Below, piece by piece: positions 34,725-41,899 of a stretch of 64,000 nt of DNA. The notes under the pieces were generated by a model. It worked only from the letters and a program-made list of their open reading frames with translations, had not been told where the DNA came from and searched no databases. Where the stretch lies: the NCBI GenBank assembly GCA_965234685.1, contig OZ248539.1:1240001-1304000 (forward strand). The letters are read 5' to 3'. Made by a program: the position numbers and the translations under genes. This stretch comes from Fimbriimonas planktonicus. Lineage in GTDB: Bacteria > Armatimonadota > Fimbriimonadia > Fimbriimonadales > Fimbriimonadaceae. Position 1 is the stretch's first letter. The number at the start of each line of letters is the position of its first letter.

Positions 34725-35615
34725 ATGAGCGTTTTTGTCGGGTTGGATTGCGGTGGATCTTCTAGCCGTGTGATTGCTGTTGACGGGAACGGTGCAGTCC
34801 TATTCCAAGGTCAGTCCGGTGCGGCTAATTTATCGACAACCCCAGAAAAACGCTTATTAAGGAACCTAACGCAGGCCACAAAGGGCTGTCCTTCGGCCAC
34901 CTATGTTTGCGGCTGCTTTGCGGGGCTCATTGGACCAGAAACCAAGGAACGTGGTGAGGCTACGTTACAGCACCTTTTTCCCGAGGCTTCAGTACGTGCC
35001 GAACCTGATTTCACCGCGGCCCTTTATGCCGCCCCAGCAACCACAGATATCCTGATCATCTCTGGAACAGGCTCTCTCATCTGCAGCCGAACCGCTCATG
35101 GAATCGTAAAATCTGGCGGTCGGGGCTACGTTTTGGGAGACCAAGGAAGTGGTTATCAGTTCGGCCGAGATGTTCTGGTGAATTATCTGGATCACCCGGA
35201 CGAAGCCACCGAAGCCCTGAAGGAAGCCCTTCTTCAGCAATTTGGCGGTTTATCGGAGAACACGATTGTTCCGAAAGTTTACGGCTCGGGCGCACCGGCA
35301 ACCACACTTGCCAGGCTCGCAAAGTTCATCGGCCAGGATGCAAAAGAAGATCGACCCTATGCGATCCAAAGTATCGACCGAAATTTGAGCGCCCTTATCG
35401 ATGTGTTGGAGCATCACATTCGAACGAACTTTCCGGACCAATGTAAATTTGAAATTGTCCTGAGTGGCGGCGTATGGAAAAGCGCGCAAATCTTTCGTGA
35501 GCGACTGATACAGTTGCTGGAGGCCCGCTTCCCCTCACATGTCTTCGTTGTAAACCGTATTACTCAGCCGCCGCTATACGGCGCTGTTGAGCTCGCGAAG
35601 GAAATGCTGGCCTAG
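34725..35615 (+). CDS. N-acetylglucosamine kinase-like protein (BadF/BadG ATPase family)
   Basis: A 296-residue ASKHA-fold kinase. Phosphate-1 motif GLDCGGSSSRVIAVDG, phosphate-2 motif IISGTGSLICSR, then GRGYVLGDQGSGYQFGRDVL, the block typical of GlcNAc/MurNAc kinases of this family, and ADENOSINE-site residues in VLSGGVWKS. It is followed 38 nt later by murQ, the enzyme acting on MurNAc-6-phosphate, so this gene most likely phosphorylates MurNAc or GlcNAc recovered from peptidoglycan. Confidence 0.9.
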   Translation: MSVFVGLDCGGSSSRVIAVDGNGAVLFQGQSGAANLSTTPEKRLLRNLTQATKGCPSATYVCGCFAGLIGPETKERGEATLQHLFPEASVRAEPDFTAALYAAPATTDILIISGTGSLICSRTAHGIVKSGGRGYVLGDQGSGYQFGRDVLVNYLDHPDEATEALKEALLQQFGGLSENTIVPKVYGSGAPATTLARLAKFIGQDAKEDRPYAIQSIDRNLSALIDVLEHHIRTNFPDQCKFEIVLSGGVWKSAQIFRERLIQLLEARFPSHVFVVNRITQPPLYGAVELAKEMLA

Positions 35616-35653
35616 AAAGGGCACACTGTTAGCTGCAGGAGAAAGGAAAACAA

Positions 35654-36472
35654 TTGGGAACAGAAAACCGCAATCCACGTTCATACGGCCTCGACACCAT
35701 GTCGGCCAACCAAATTGTTCGCTTGATGAACGAGGAAGAGATGGCTGTGATGCGGTGCCTTCAGCAAGCAGAAGAAGCAATTGCCGTTGCCGCAACCAAA
35801 GCCGCGGAAGCCTTCCAGAATGGCGGACGAGTGTTCTACGTAGGCGCCGGAACCTCGGGCCGTATGGCGACCATGGACGCAGCGGAGATGCCGCCGACCT
35901 TCGGAATTGAACCGGGCCACTTTATCGCGATTATTGCTGGCGGGTCCAGCGCCGGGCAAACGGCGATCGAGGATGCCGAGGACGACACTCATGCCAGCAC
36001 GGTTGCCTTGAACGAATACGGGATAACCAAGTCCGACATCGTGATCGGCATTGCCGCAAGCGGCTCGACCCCGTTTGTCGTCTCAGCTGTCCGGCATGCA
36101 AGGCAGAAGGGTGTTTGGACCTGTGGGATCTCAAACAACCAAAAGACGCCGCTCCTCGAAGCTGCAGATCATCCGATTCTCTTGGACACCGGACCGGAGG
36201 TTCTTACCGGATCCACCCGTCTAAAGGCAGGTACCAGCCAGAAGTTGGTTCTGAACCGCATTTCGACCGCCGCCATGGTACTAAGTGGAAAGGTGATCGA
36301 AAACCTAATGGTCGACGTCAAGGCGAAGAATTCTAAGCTTAAGGAGCGTTGCATCCGGATCGTGCGAGAGCTTGCCCCGGTGACAAAGGATGAAGCGCTC
36401 GAAGCGCTTGAACAGAATCGTTGGAACGTGCGACAGGCCCTTGGCGCCCTCAACGCGATTCGGTCTCGATAG
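35654..36472 (+). CDS. murQ: N-acetylmuramic acid 6-phosphate etherase MurQ
   Basis: Cleaves the lactyl ether of MurNAc-6-phosphate to give GlcNAc-6-phosphate, a step of peptidoglycan recycling. The 272 residues contain the SIS domain with VFYVGAGTSGRMATMDAAE and PPTFG, AGTSQKLVLNRIST, and a C-terminal small helical domain. The start is TTG at 35654-35656 with AGGA 6-7 nt upstream (an AGGAG is further off). Slightly shorter than typical (about 300). Pairs with the kinase just upstream. Confidence 0.95.
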   Translation: MGTENRNPRSYGLDTMSANQIVRLMNEEEMAVMRCLQQAEEAIAVAATKAAEAFQNGGRVFYVGAGTSGRMATMDAAEMPPTFGIEPGHFIAIIAGGSSAGQTAIEDAEDDTHASTVALNEYGITKSDIVIGIAASGSTPFVVSAVRHARQKGVWTCGISNNQKTPLLEAADHPILLDTGPEVLTGSTRLKAGTSQKLVLNRISTAAMVLSGKVIENLMVDVKAKNSKLKERCIRIVRELAPVTKDEALEALEQNRWNVRQALGALNAIRSR

Positions 36473-36474
36473 AC

Positions 36475-36924
36475 CTACGCCAGTACCGATTCCAGCATCC
36501 AATCCGACTTTTCCAAGCTGTACAACTGCGAGTGAATCATGTCGGCAGAAACGGCGTCCTCGTCTTCAAGCGGTCCTAGGCGAGTTCGTACGCCTTTGGC
36601 CACTTCCGCGATTCGAGCGATCACGACTTCCACCGCAAGGTCGTCCTCGAGCTTTCCGTCCGGGAGCGCGTCTGCTCCATCTGTGACAGCGACCAATCGA
36701 ACATCGCCGTTTGGAAACTCGCCGAGTTGCCGAATTCGTTCGGCGGTGTCATCAATCGCCGTTTGTAGCTCGGCAAACACTTGATCTAGAAATGGATGCA
36801 CGCTCAGAAACTTCGGCCCGACGACGTTCCAGTGCGCTTGTTTAACCTGCGAACTGAGGAGTAGGTAGCTTTGCAGGTTCAACTGCAAAGCACCGGTGAT
36901 GTTTTGCGCACTTGATAGGGGCAT
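36475..36924 (-). CDS. dps: Dps-type ferritin-like protein
   Basis: A 149-residue iron-storage and DNA-protection protein forming dodecamers. The inter-subunit ferroxidase residues lie in QAHWNVVGPKFLSVHPFLDQ (His, His, Asp) and nearby Glu. I start at ATG 36922-36924; a TTG at 36960 would add 12 residues and overlap the preceding gene by 23 nt. The AGGGG just upstream of the ATG is too close to be a normal ribosome site and is part of a small palindrome AGGGGTATGCCCCT, which could fold over the start codon. Confidence 0.9.
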   Translation of the reverse strand: MPLSSAQNITGALQLNLQSYLLLSSQVKQAHWNVVGPKFLSVHPFLDQVFAELQTAIDDTAERIRQLGEFPNGDVRLVAVTDGADALPDGKLEDDLAVEVVIARIAEVAKGVRTRLGPLEDEDAVSADMIHSQLYSLEKSDWMLESVLA

Positions 36925-36937
36925 ACCCCTGCGTACG

Positions 36938-37669
36938 TCAGTTTTCGATAACTTGACCAAAAGAATCGGTCATCGGCTGGCTCAGGAAAAAGTCTTTGTA
37001 AACGATGGCAAGGCAGATGCAAAGTACGGGCAGGCCTACAACGACGCCAATGCAGAAGGACTGGCTGACGGAGAAGATGAGCGTTGTGAGGAAGAAGTAC
37101 CCGGCGGCTTTCCAGATGTGTGGCTTGAGGGTTTCCCAGCTTTTGCCCATGGCTTCGAACACGCCGAGTCGCTGCTCAACGATCAATGGATAAGTGAGCA
37201 TGAACGCGCCTGACGCCAAGAACCCAGGGACGCAACAGGCGATATAGCCCAGGGATGTGAGGATGCCGATGGAGATCGCCGCACCGATCACTTTGCCTAC
37301 GGTTCCGTCGAACTTGAACGCATCTGAAACCTGAATCGGAAGGCCGTTCAGGTCTCGAACCGCCATGCGCATAATGCCGGCGATTTGCCATGCGATCACA
37401 AAGTACATGAGGAACATGGAGCCGTACTGCAATGCCAGAGCTGGGCCGAGTTGGGCGAGGTCATTGCTGCCAGAAAGGCCCGACATGAATGAGGCACCAA
37501 ATGAGATCGCGAAGTAGACCACCAGCGCTACAAGCGACGGGATGGATGCTGGAACGTAGGTTTTCCAATTTCGGGCGAAGATTTGGAATGCTTCACCGAT
37601 GGCATCAAACCGGATCTCAGGGTTATTGAAACGCGGATACTGGGTGTAGGTTGGTGGCGGGGTCAGCAT
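36938..37669 (-). CDS. multi-pass membrane protein, unknown
   Basis: A 243-residue protein with about six transmembrane segments, e.g. SLVALVVYFAISFGASF, YGSMFLMYFVIAWQIAG and VVVGLPVLCICLAIVY. It has the general look of the DUF975/YciC-like membrane domain, a loosely defined group. A perfect 10-bp inverted repeat (37683-37707) lies just upstream of its start and may regulate it. It is 13 nt before the dps start. Confidence 0.7.
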   Translation of the reverse strand: MLTPPPTYTQYPRFNNPEIRFDAIGEAFQIFARNWKTYVPASIPSLVALVVYFAISFGASFMSGLSGSNDLAQLGPALALQYGSMFLMYFVIAWQIAGIMRMAVRDLNGLPIQVSDAFKFDGTVGKVIGAAISIGILTSLGYIACCVPGFLASGAFMLTYPLIVEQRLGVFEAMGKSWETLKPHIWKAAGYFFLTTLIFSVSQSFCIGVVVGLPVLCICLAIVYKDFFLSQPMTDSFGQVIEN

Positions 37670-37682
37670 TGCTATTCGTTGT

Positions 37683-37707
37683 ACTTTAATCTGGCCTAGA
37701 TTAAAGT
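37683..37707. promoter_or_regulatory. perfect palindrome ACTTTAATCT-n5-AGATTAAAGT
   Basis: Two exact 10-bp arms around GGCCT, 13 bases upstream of the 37669 start and 13 bases behind the stop of the GGCT-like gene. With TTTAATCT arms and no U tract on the minus strand it looks more like an operator than a terminator. Confidence 0.55.
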
Positions 37708-37720
37708 TGAGGCTAAAGGA

Positions 37721-38053
37721 TCAGACGGCTACGTAGGCCCAAACGGACTCGCCGTTGGAGGTTTTTGCTTCAGTTCGACGATAATCGGGGACTTCGTAGT
37801 CGTCAGCGGCTTGGAGTTCGGCTTCGGTGAGATCAAGCAGGTGACCTTCGATTGGGCTTGCCTCGGTGTCTGGGACAAGGATGCGGTGGGTGCTTTTGCC
37901 GCTAAGGGAGACGACGAGTTCGTTTTCGATCTCGATCGTCGTGAGCGCGTAGCCTAGGAGTCGGGCGGGACGCATAGGAACCTTGCGGCCGAAGAGTGCT
38001 TGTTGCACGTGTTCGAGCCCCAAGGTTCCATAGATGAACAGTGGTCGTTGCAA
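37721..38053 (-). CDS. gamma-glutamylcyclotransferase-like protein (AIG2/GGCT fold)
   Basis: A 110-residue GGCT-fold protein: start PLFIYGTLGLEHVQQALFG with the glycine-rich YGTL substrate loop, ending VPDYRRTEAK with the conserved tyrosine. Members release 5-oxoproline from gamma-glutamyl compounds. No obvious partner gene; it follows the Hcp gene by 22 nt. Confidence 0.85.
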   Translation of the reverse strand: MQRPLFIYGTLGLEHVQQALFGRKVPMRPARLLGYALTTIEIENELVVSLSGKSTHRILVPDTEASPIEGHLLDLTEAELQAADDYEVPDYRRTEAKTSNGESVWAYVAV

Positions 38054-38075
38054 CGGTACGGCGAGGATACCGAAA

Positions 38076-38534
38076 CTAGGGTACCGGGGTTACGGTGGCC
38101 GTTTGTGCGGTTAGAAGTGAACCGGTCTCGCTGAAGATATTGTGCTTGATGGTGATTTTCTTGAAGTCAAGCGTCATGTTCTGTCGGACGTTGCCTTCCC
38201 CAGCTTGGCCAGATTCGGTATGACTGCTTATGGTCACATCGTCTAGGGTCATTTCGATAATCTTCAGTGGGCCCTTGCCGAAACCAACGGTGGATCCGAC
38301 GATGATCACCTTGTTCAGGATTCTTCCAACGAAGTGCTGTTGCAGAAGGAGCATGCTACCGAGCTGAAGTTCGTAGCTGATATCCACAGAAGCGAGACTT
38401 ATTGGCTTGACACCTTGCGAACCCCAGGACTGAGATTGAAGAACGAACCAGTCCTTGAATCCTTCGGCCCGGCTTGAACCTTTGATTTGGCTGGTAGCGG
38501 TACCGTCTAATTGAACGAACATGTAGTAATTCAT
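38076..38534 (-). CDS. Hcp-family (type VI secretion tube-like) protein, orphan
   Basis: A 152-residue protein with the Hcp layout: start YMFVQLDGTATSQIKG, then EGFKDWFVLQSQSWG, and beta strands DVTISSHTESGQ and KITIKHNIF. Hcp forms hexameric rings in type VI secretion and related contractile systems. No other secretion gene is in the window, so it could be an effector-type or repurposed ring protein. AAGGA lies six bases before ATG. Directly behind the Tat/kelch gene (8-nt gap). Confidence 0.78.
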   Translation of the reverse strand: MNYYMFVQLDGTATSQIKGSSRAEGFKDWFVLQSQSWGSQGVKPISLASVDISYELQLGSMLLLQQHFVGRILNKVIIVGSTVGFGKGPLKIIEMTLDDVTISSHTESGQAGEGNVRQNMTLDFKKITIKHNIFSETGSLLTAQTATVTPVP

Positions 38535-38542
38535 TTTTTTCC

Positions 38543-39091
38543 TTAAGGTTGAATTCCGATTTCTCTTAGTTTCAAGTTGTAGGTGGTTCCGCCGCCGGTT
38601 TGGCTGGTGACGAAGACGGTGCCGCGGGTTAGGGCGGCTTCTAGTTCGCCGCTGAGGGTTTCTAGCGGGGTTCGGTAGGTCCAGACGTTGGTGTGGGGGT
38701 CGTAGAGTTCGACGCTGGAGAGGTTCGCCGGGCTTTTGCCGCCTAGGATGAGGACTTGGTCACCGGGGAGGGCTACCGTGGCGTGGTAGGCACGGGGGGT
38801 GTTCATTGGGGCGGCGAAGTAGGAGTTGCCGGTGGTTGGGTCTAGGATGAGGGCGGTGGAGACGGCTCGGGCGCGGGGGCCTTTACCTAGGATTCCGCCG
38901 GTGACTAGCAGGAGGCCGTTTGAGAAGGCGGTGATGCGGTGGCCGGGGTTTAGGCGGGGCATCGGGACGGCTTCGGCTCGTTCTGGGATGGCGGCCCAGC
39001 CTAGTTTGGGGAGGAGCACGGTGCCGACGGTTGCGGCAGAGGCGGCTAGGAAGAGTTTTCGCCGGGAGACCGTGTTATCGTGCGGTTGCAT
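38543..39091 (-). CDS. Tat-exported kelch-repeat protein
   Basis: A 182-residue protein with a twin-arginine signal (SRRKLFLAASAATVG) and kelch-like blades, clearest in LLVTGGILG, YHATVALPGDQVLILGGKS and SSVELYDPHTNVWTY. Only about two to three blades are present, so it is shorter than a full six-blade propeller. It shares a short gap with the Hcp gene and probably a transcript. Its function is unknown. Confidence 0.75.
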   Translation of the reverse strand: MQPHDNTVSRRKLFLAASAATVGTVLLPKLGWAAIPERAEAVPMPRLNPGHRITAFSNGLLLVTGGILGKGPRARAVSTALILDPTTGNSYFAAPMNTPRAYHATVALPGDQVLILGGKSPANLSSVELYDPHTNVWTYRTPLETLSGELEAALTRGTVFVTSQTGGGTTYNLKLREIGIQP

Positions 39092-39097
39092 GGGGTC

Positions 39098-39126
39098 AGC
39101 TTAGCTGCAGATGGGGCGGATGTCAA
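39098..39126 (-). promoter_or_regulatory. promoter of the Tat/kelch-hcp operon
   Basis: On the minus strand, TTGACA (39121-39126), a 17-bp spacer and TAAGCT (39098-39103). The -10 box ends six bases before the ATG at 39091, so the message would be leaderless. Confidence 0.65.
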
Positions 39127-39159
39127 CCTGGTAAAGGGTTCAGGTTGCTAAAATAGGAC

Positions 39160-39498
39160 ATGAGATTTGCAGGTTTGACGCTTTTGGTATTGGTAGCCGT
39201 TGCGGGTTGTAATCCTACGGATTCTAAGGAATTAGCGGCGGATGCTAAGAAGCTGGGGCAGACGGCGGGGCGGGCGGCTAATAATGCCCAGTTGGCCGGT
39301 CGGGTTCGGCTTTCGTTGTCTCAGACCAAGGATGTGGATATTTCCCGGGTTGAGATTTTTGCCGAGGATGGAGTCGTGACTTTGAAGGGTGAAGTCAAGA
39401 CGCCTTCGGAGCGGCCTTTGATGGTTCGGCTGGTTCGGGAGATTAAGGGGGTGAACCAGGTGATCAATAAACTCGTGGTCTCTCCGAGCAAGAAATAG
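39160..39498 (+). CDS. BON-domain lipoprotein
   Basis: A 112-residue outer-envelope lipoprotein. Signal and lipobox in LLVLVAVAGC (Cys near 17), then an Ala-rich linker and one BON domain (about residues 45-110) with VEIFAEDGVVTLKGEVKTPSER and VNQVINKLVV. BON domains bind phospholipid and are often in osmotic-stress or envelope proteins. A TAAAAT box five bases upstream of ATG suggests another leaderless message. Confidence 0.85.
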   Translation: MRFAGLTLLVLVAVAGCNPTDSKELAADAKKLGQTAGRAANNAQLAGRVRLSLSQTKDVDISRVEIFAEDGVVTLKGEVKTPSERPLMVRLVREIKGVNQVINKLVVSPSKK

Positions 39499-39501
39499 AA
39501 A

Positions 39502-39530
39502 GGTCCCGGCTGGAATCTCCAGCCGGGACC
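39502..39530. terminator. bidirectional rho-independent terminator
   Basis: A perfect 13-bp GC-rich stem (GGTCCCGGCTGGA/TCCAGCCGGGACC) with a 3-nt loop between the convergent BON and PEP-CTERM genes. CTGTTTTAGG follows on plus and TTTCTATTTC on minus. Confidence 0.92.
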
Positions 39531-39554
39531 TGTTTTAGGACTTCCCTACTTTTC

Positions 39555-40151
39555 TTACTTCTGCTTTCGCTTTCGGAGGAAGCCGAGGGCGCCGAGGCCG
39601 AGGATGGCCATGGAGGCTGGCTCTGGCACTGGAGCGGCGGTCTTGAGCTGGACGTTGTCCACGACTCCGCCGAGGGAGTCGCTCTTACCGGTTCCAAGGA
39701 ACGAGAGCTTGTCCATTCCACCGGTTCCCTGCAGGGTGAAGCTGAACGACTTCATGCTGGTCATGGTTGGCGAGATGCTGGCGACGATGACATTGTTCCA
39801 AAGAACGTCGAAGGTGCCGGAGTTTGGCGCGACGTGGTTTCGGAGAGCGGCGTCGAAGGTGAGGGTGTAGAGGCCGGCGGTCGTGTTGACGTTCTGGCTG
39901 ATCTTCGCGTTTCCGGCGGAGTCGAGTTCGAGAACCTGGTTTCCGGTCTGGCCCGTTACGCCGTAAACCGAAGCGGCTCCGACTTCCATGGTGCCCTGCT
40001 CTGCGAACCAGCCACCGACTTTATCGTTCGGGAAGGCGCCCCAGCCACCTTTGACGTCTGGCGATTCGAAGCTGCCATTGATGAGCAGGTCGGCGGAAGC
40101 GATTCCGCTTACGAGGGCGATTGAAGCAACGGCGGCAAATTTGAGGTTCAT
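39555..40151 (-). CDS. PEP-CTERM sorted exported protein
   Basis: A 198-residue secreted protein. Signal peptide residues 1-20 (FAAVASIALVSGIASA), a beta-sandwich domain starting DLLINGSFESPDVKGGW, like DUF642-type carbohydrate-binding modules, and a C-terminal sorting tag: PVPEPASMA, hydrophobic helix, then RKRKQK. Such tags are cut by exosortase in bacteria making extracellular polysaccharide. No exosortase is in the window. GGAG eight bases before ATG. Confidence 0.9.
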   Translation of the reverse strand: MNLKFAAVASIALVSGIASADLLINGSFESPDVKGGWGAFPNDKVGGWFAEQGTMEVGAASVYGVTGQTGNQVLELDSAGNAKISQNVNTTAGLYTLTFDAALRNHVAPNSGTFDVLWNNVIVASISPTMTSMKSFSFTLQGTGGMDKLSFLGTGKSDSLGGVVDNVQLKTAAPVPEPASMAILGLGALGFLRKRKQK

Positions 40152-40229
40152 TTTTTTGTCTCCGCCGAAGTTGGTCCTCGGCCTTACGGAGAGATGATGC
40201 CGGATTTGTTGGTGCGGTCGGGGTCACGG

Positions 40230-40760
40230 TTTTGCGGTGCCAGCTTTGGGGGACGCCTCGCTTTGGTTCGGGTTGGTTCGGATTTGTTCGGAAGTTCGGT
40301 TTGTTTTTCGGGGCTCGGGTGGGAATTAATTAATGGTTCCCCCCCAGGGAGATTAATTAATTACAGCCGTTTTGGGGGGCGCTCTGTGTGGCCTTGCATG
40401 GCTTTGCTTGGCTTTGAATGGCAATGGGGACGGCGCTGCTTTGCGCCTGGAGTAGCAGATTGCATTGGCTTGGGTGGCTTTGCGTGGCAATTTTGGGGAC
40501 GGGCTGCGGGTCTTGGGCGGCGATTGGGAGAGCTAGGTTGGTGATGAAAAGGCGGCGGGGTTTGCGGGGGAGGGTGGGTTTTCTGAAGGGAGTTGGTTTT
40601 CTGGGGGAGCGGGGGGATCGGAAGGGCCGGGGGGCGCGGGGTGGTTTTGGGCGCGAAAATTTATTATTTAATGTTCCCGCCTTAGGCGCGAAACATAAAT
40701 TTCTGTTTTCGGGCCCGGGCAGCGGGCCGCGCGCGGCGGGAGGAAAGATGGAGGCCACAC
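40230..40760 (-). repeat. composite intergenic repeat, locus B
   Basis: The 672-nt gap 40152-40823 holds no credible gene. Read on the minus strand it contains the same modules as locus A in a different order: AT-rich palindrome with the CGCC..AAGGCGGGA core (40654-40712), GCCATTCAAAGCC words ending GCAAGGCCACACAGAGCGCC (40378-40397, 20 nt identical to locus A), AATTAATTAAT/ATTAATTAATT flanking a G-run (40324-40362), and CCGAAC runs (40266-40299). Confidence 0.7.
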
Positions 40761-40823
40761 CCTAAAGCAGCGCGCGGCGGCGTTTGTCAACCATGGATTT
40801 TCGAAGCTGTGCCAATGAAGCCG

Positions 40824-41399
40824 TTAGTTTTCAGTCAGCCATTTTCGCCCTTGATCAGAAATTTCCCAGATGCCGTGCGGTGAGTCGCTACGCATCAGAC
40901 CCTGCTTAACGAGAGTGTTACGTGCCCACTGGGCCGCATTCCTCCAGCGCGGCGCATCAGAATCGCTGGGAAGCGGTTGCAGGTCGTACTCGTTGAGCCG
41001 AAGTTTCATGCACTCGTAAACCTCGTCCAACACCGCACCCAAACGTGCCGAGCCACCGAAAGCAACCAGAACTGTGAGAATTGGCTTCCAGTAAGCCCTT
41101 TCAGGGGTCCGAAGACCCTTCTTTAACTTTCCTAACGATGCTTTTGCATTCGGTTCACTTGTCTCGGGACCTTCAGCGGGCGGTGTCGCAAAGGCACCGT
41201 GCCAGCGCTCTCGAATCAAAACCACCTCTTCCCGGAGTGTTGTCGCAAGTTCAGCTTGGTCCGCAAGATGCTTAACCTCAGCGTACATTTTTGCACTGCT
41301 CATCGCTGAAATCTGAGCGTTAAAACTATCGATCTCAGCTTCTATTTCTTCGAGGAGAAGGTCAAAGGCTGCTGGAATGTTATTGTCCAAATGGCGCAT
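40824..41399 (-). CDS. Mrr_N-type winged-helix protein (restriction-system related)
   Basis: A 191-residue protein. The first 80 residues are probably coiled-coil helix. The C-terminal 90 residues form the Mrr N-terminal winged-helix domain (YWKPILTVLVAFGGSARLG, then WRNAAQWARNTLVKQGLM and GIWEISDQGRKWL). In Mrr enzymes this domain recognises DNA ahead of a nuclease; here no nuclease follows, so it may be a regulator or targeting subunit of the adjacent defence genes. Left member of the defence island. Confidence 0.75.
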   Translation of the reverse strand: MRHLDNNIPAAFDLLLEEIEAEIDSFNAQISAMSSAKMYAEVKHLADQAELATTLREEVVLIRERWHGAFATPPAEGPETSEPNAKASLGKLKKGLRTPERAYWKPILTVLVAFGGSARLGAVLDEVYECMKLRLNEYDLQPLPSDSDAPRWRNAAQWARNTLVKQGLMRSDSPHGIWEISDQGRKWLTEN

Positions 41400-41596
41400 A
41401 GTAGACCTAAATATTGCGAACAGTCTAGTCGGAAAGTCGAGATGAGCACGTTGTCAATCGCCGAAGCAGAACTTCATTTCTAGATTTCATTGGCTGAGCC
41501 GTGGGCAAACACACCTTCGGATCACAAGGTATAGAATGCTAGATATTTCAAACTCAAACTCACATAGAGAACTATATTGCGAATGCAGATGAGGTA

Positions 41597-41616
41597 TCAC
41601 CGTCAGTCGACGGTGA
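41597..41616. promoter_or_regulatory. hairpin TCACCGTC-n4-GACGGTGA
   Basis: A perfect 8-bp inverted repeat in the 296-nt AT-rich gap between the winged-helix gene and the zinc-ribbon gene. It could end the island operon or serve as an operator. Nothing else is recognised in 41400-41695. Confidence 0.45.
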
Positions 41617-41695
41617 AATGATCTAGCGAATTATATAAAAACGGACCCCTTTGAACGCAAGGTAAACGAAACTGAAGTCACCTTACAACTGCAAT

Positions 41696-41890
41696 CTATC
41701 CGGGTTTGCGGCAGCCTTTGCACCAAGACTGCTTGTGGAACACATCTTGACCGGGATGAATATCGTCACGCTTTCGCAAACCAAACTCCTCAATCGCCTT
41801 TCCTTCACCACACTTCGGACACGTCCACACTGGAATAAAGTCATCACCAATGCGCACGACATCATCAGGTGATGGAATATCAATTCTCAT
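41696..41890 (-). CDS. small zinc-ribbon protein
   Basis: A 64-residue protein with two cysteine pairs, CPKC near residue 24 and CKGC near residue 57, the spacing of a small zinc ribbon, and a conserved-looking WTCPKCGEGKAIEEFGLRKR. It starts nine bases after the stop of the methylase gene, so it is probably the last gene of the defence operon. The role is unknown; such proteins often bind nucleic acid or act as small regulators. Confidence 0.65.
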   Translation of the reverse strand: MRIDIPSPDDVVRIGDDFIPVWTCPKCGEGKAIEEFGLRKRDDIHPGQDVFHKQSWCKGCRKPG

Positions 41891-41899
41891 AAAAATATA

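Noticed and set aside
38076..38534. Type VI secretion locus
   Set aside because: Only an Hcp-like protein is present; no sheath, baseplate or VgrG genes are near.
40152..40823. Overlapping short frames in the GC-rich gap
   Set aside because: They have repeat composition and no ribosome sites or recognisable domains. The stretch is better read as composite repeat B.
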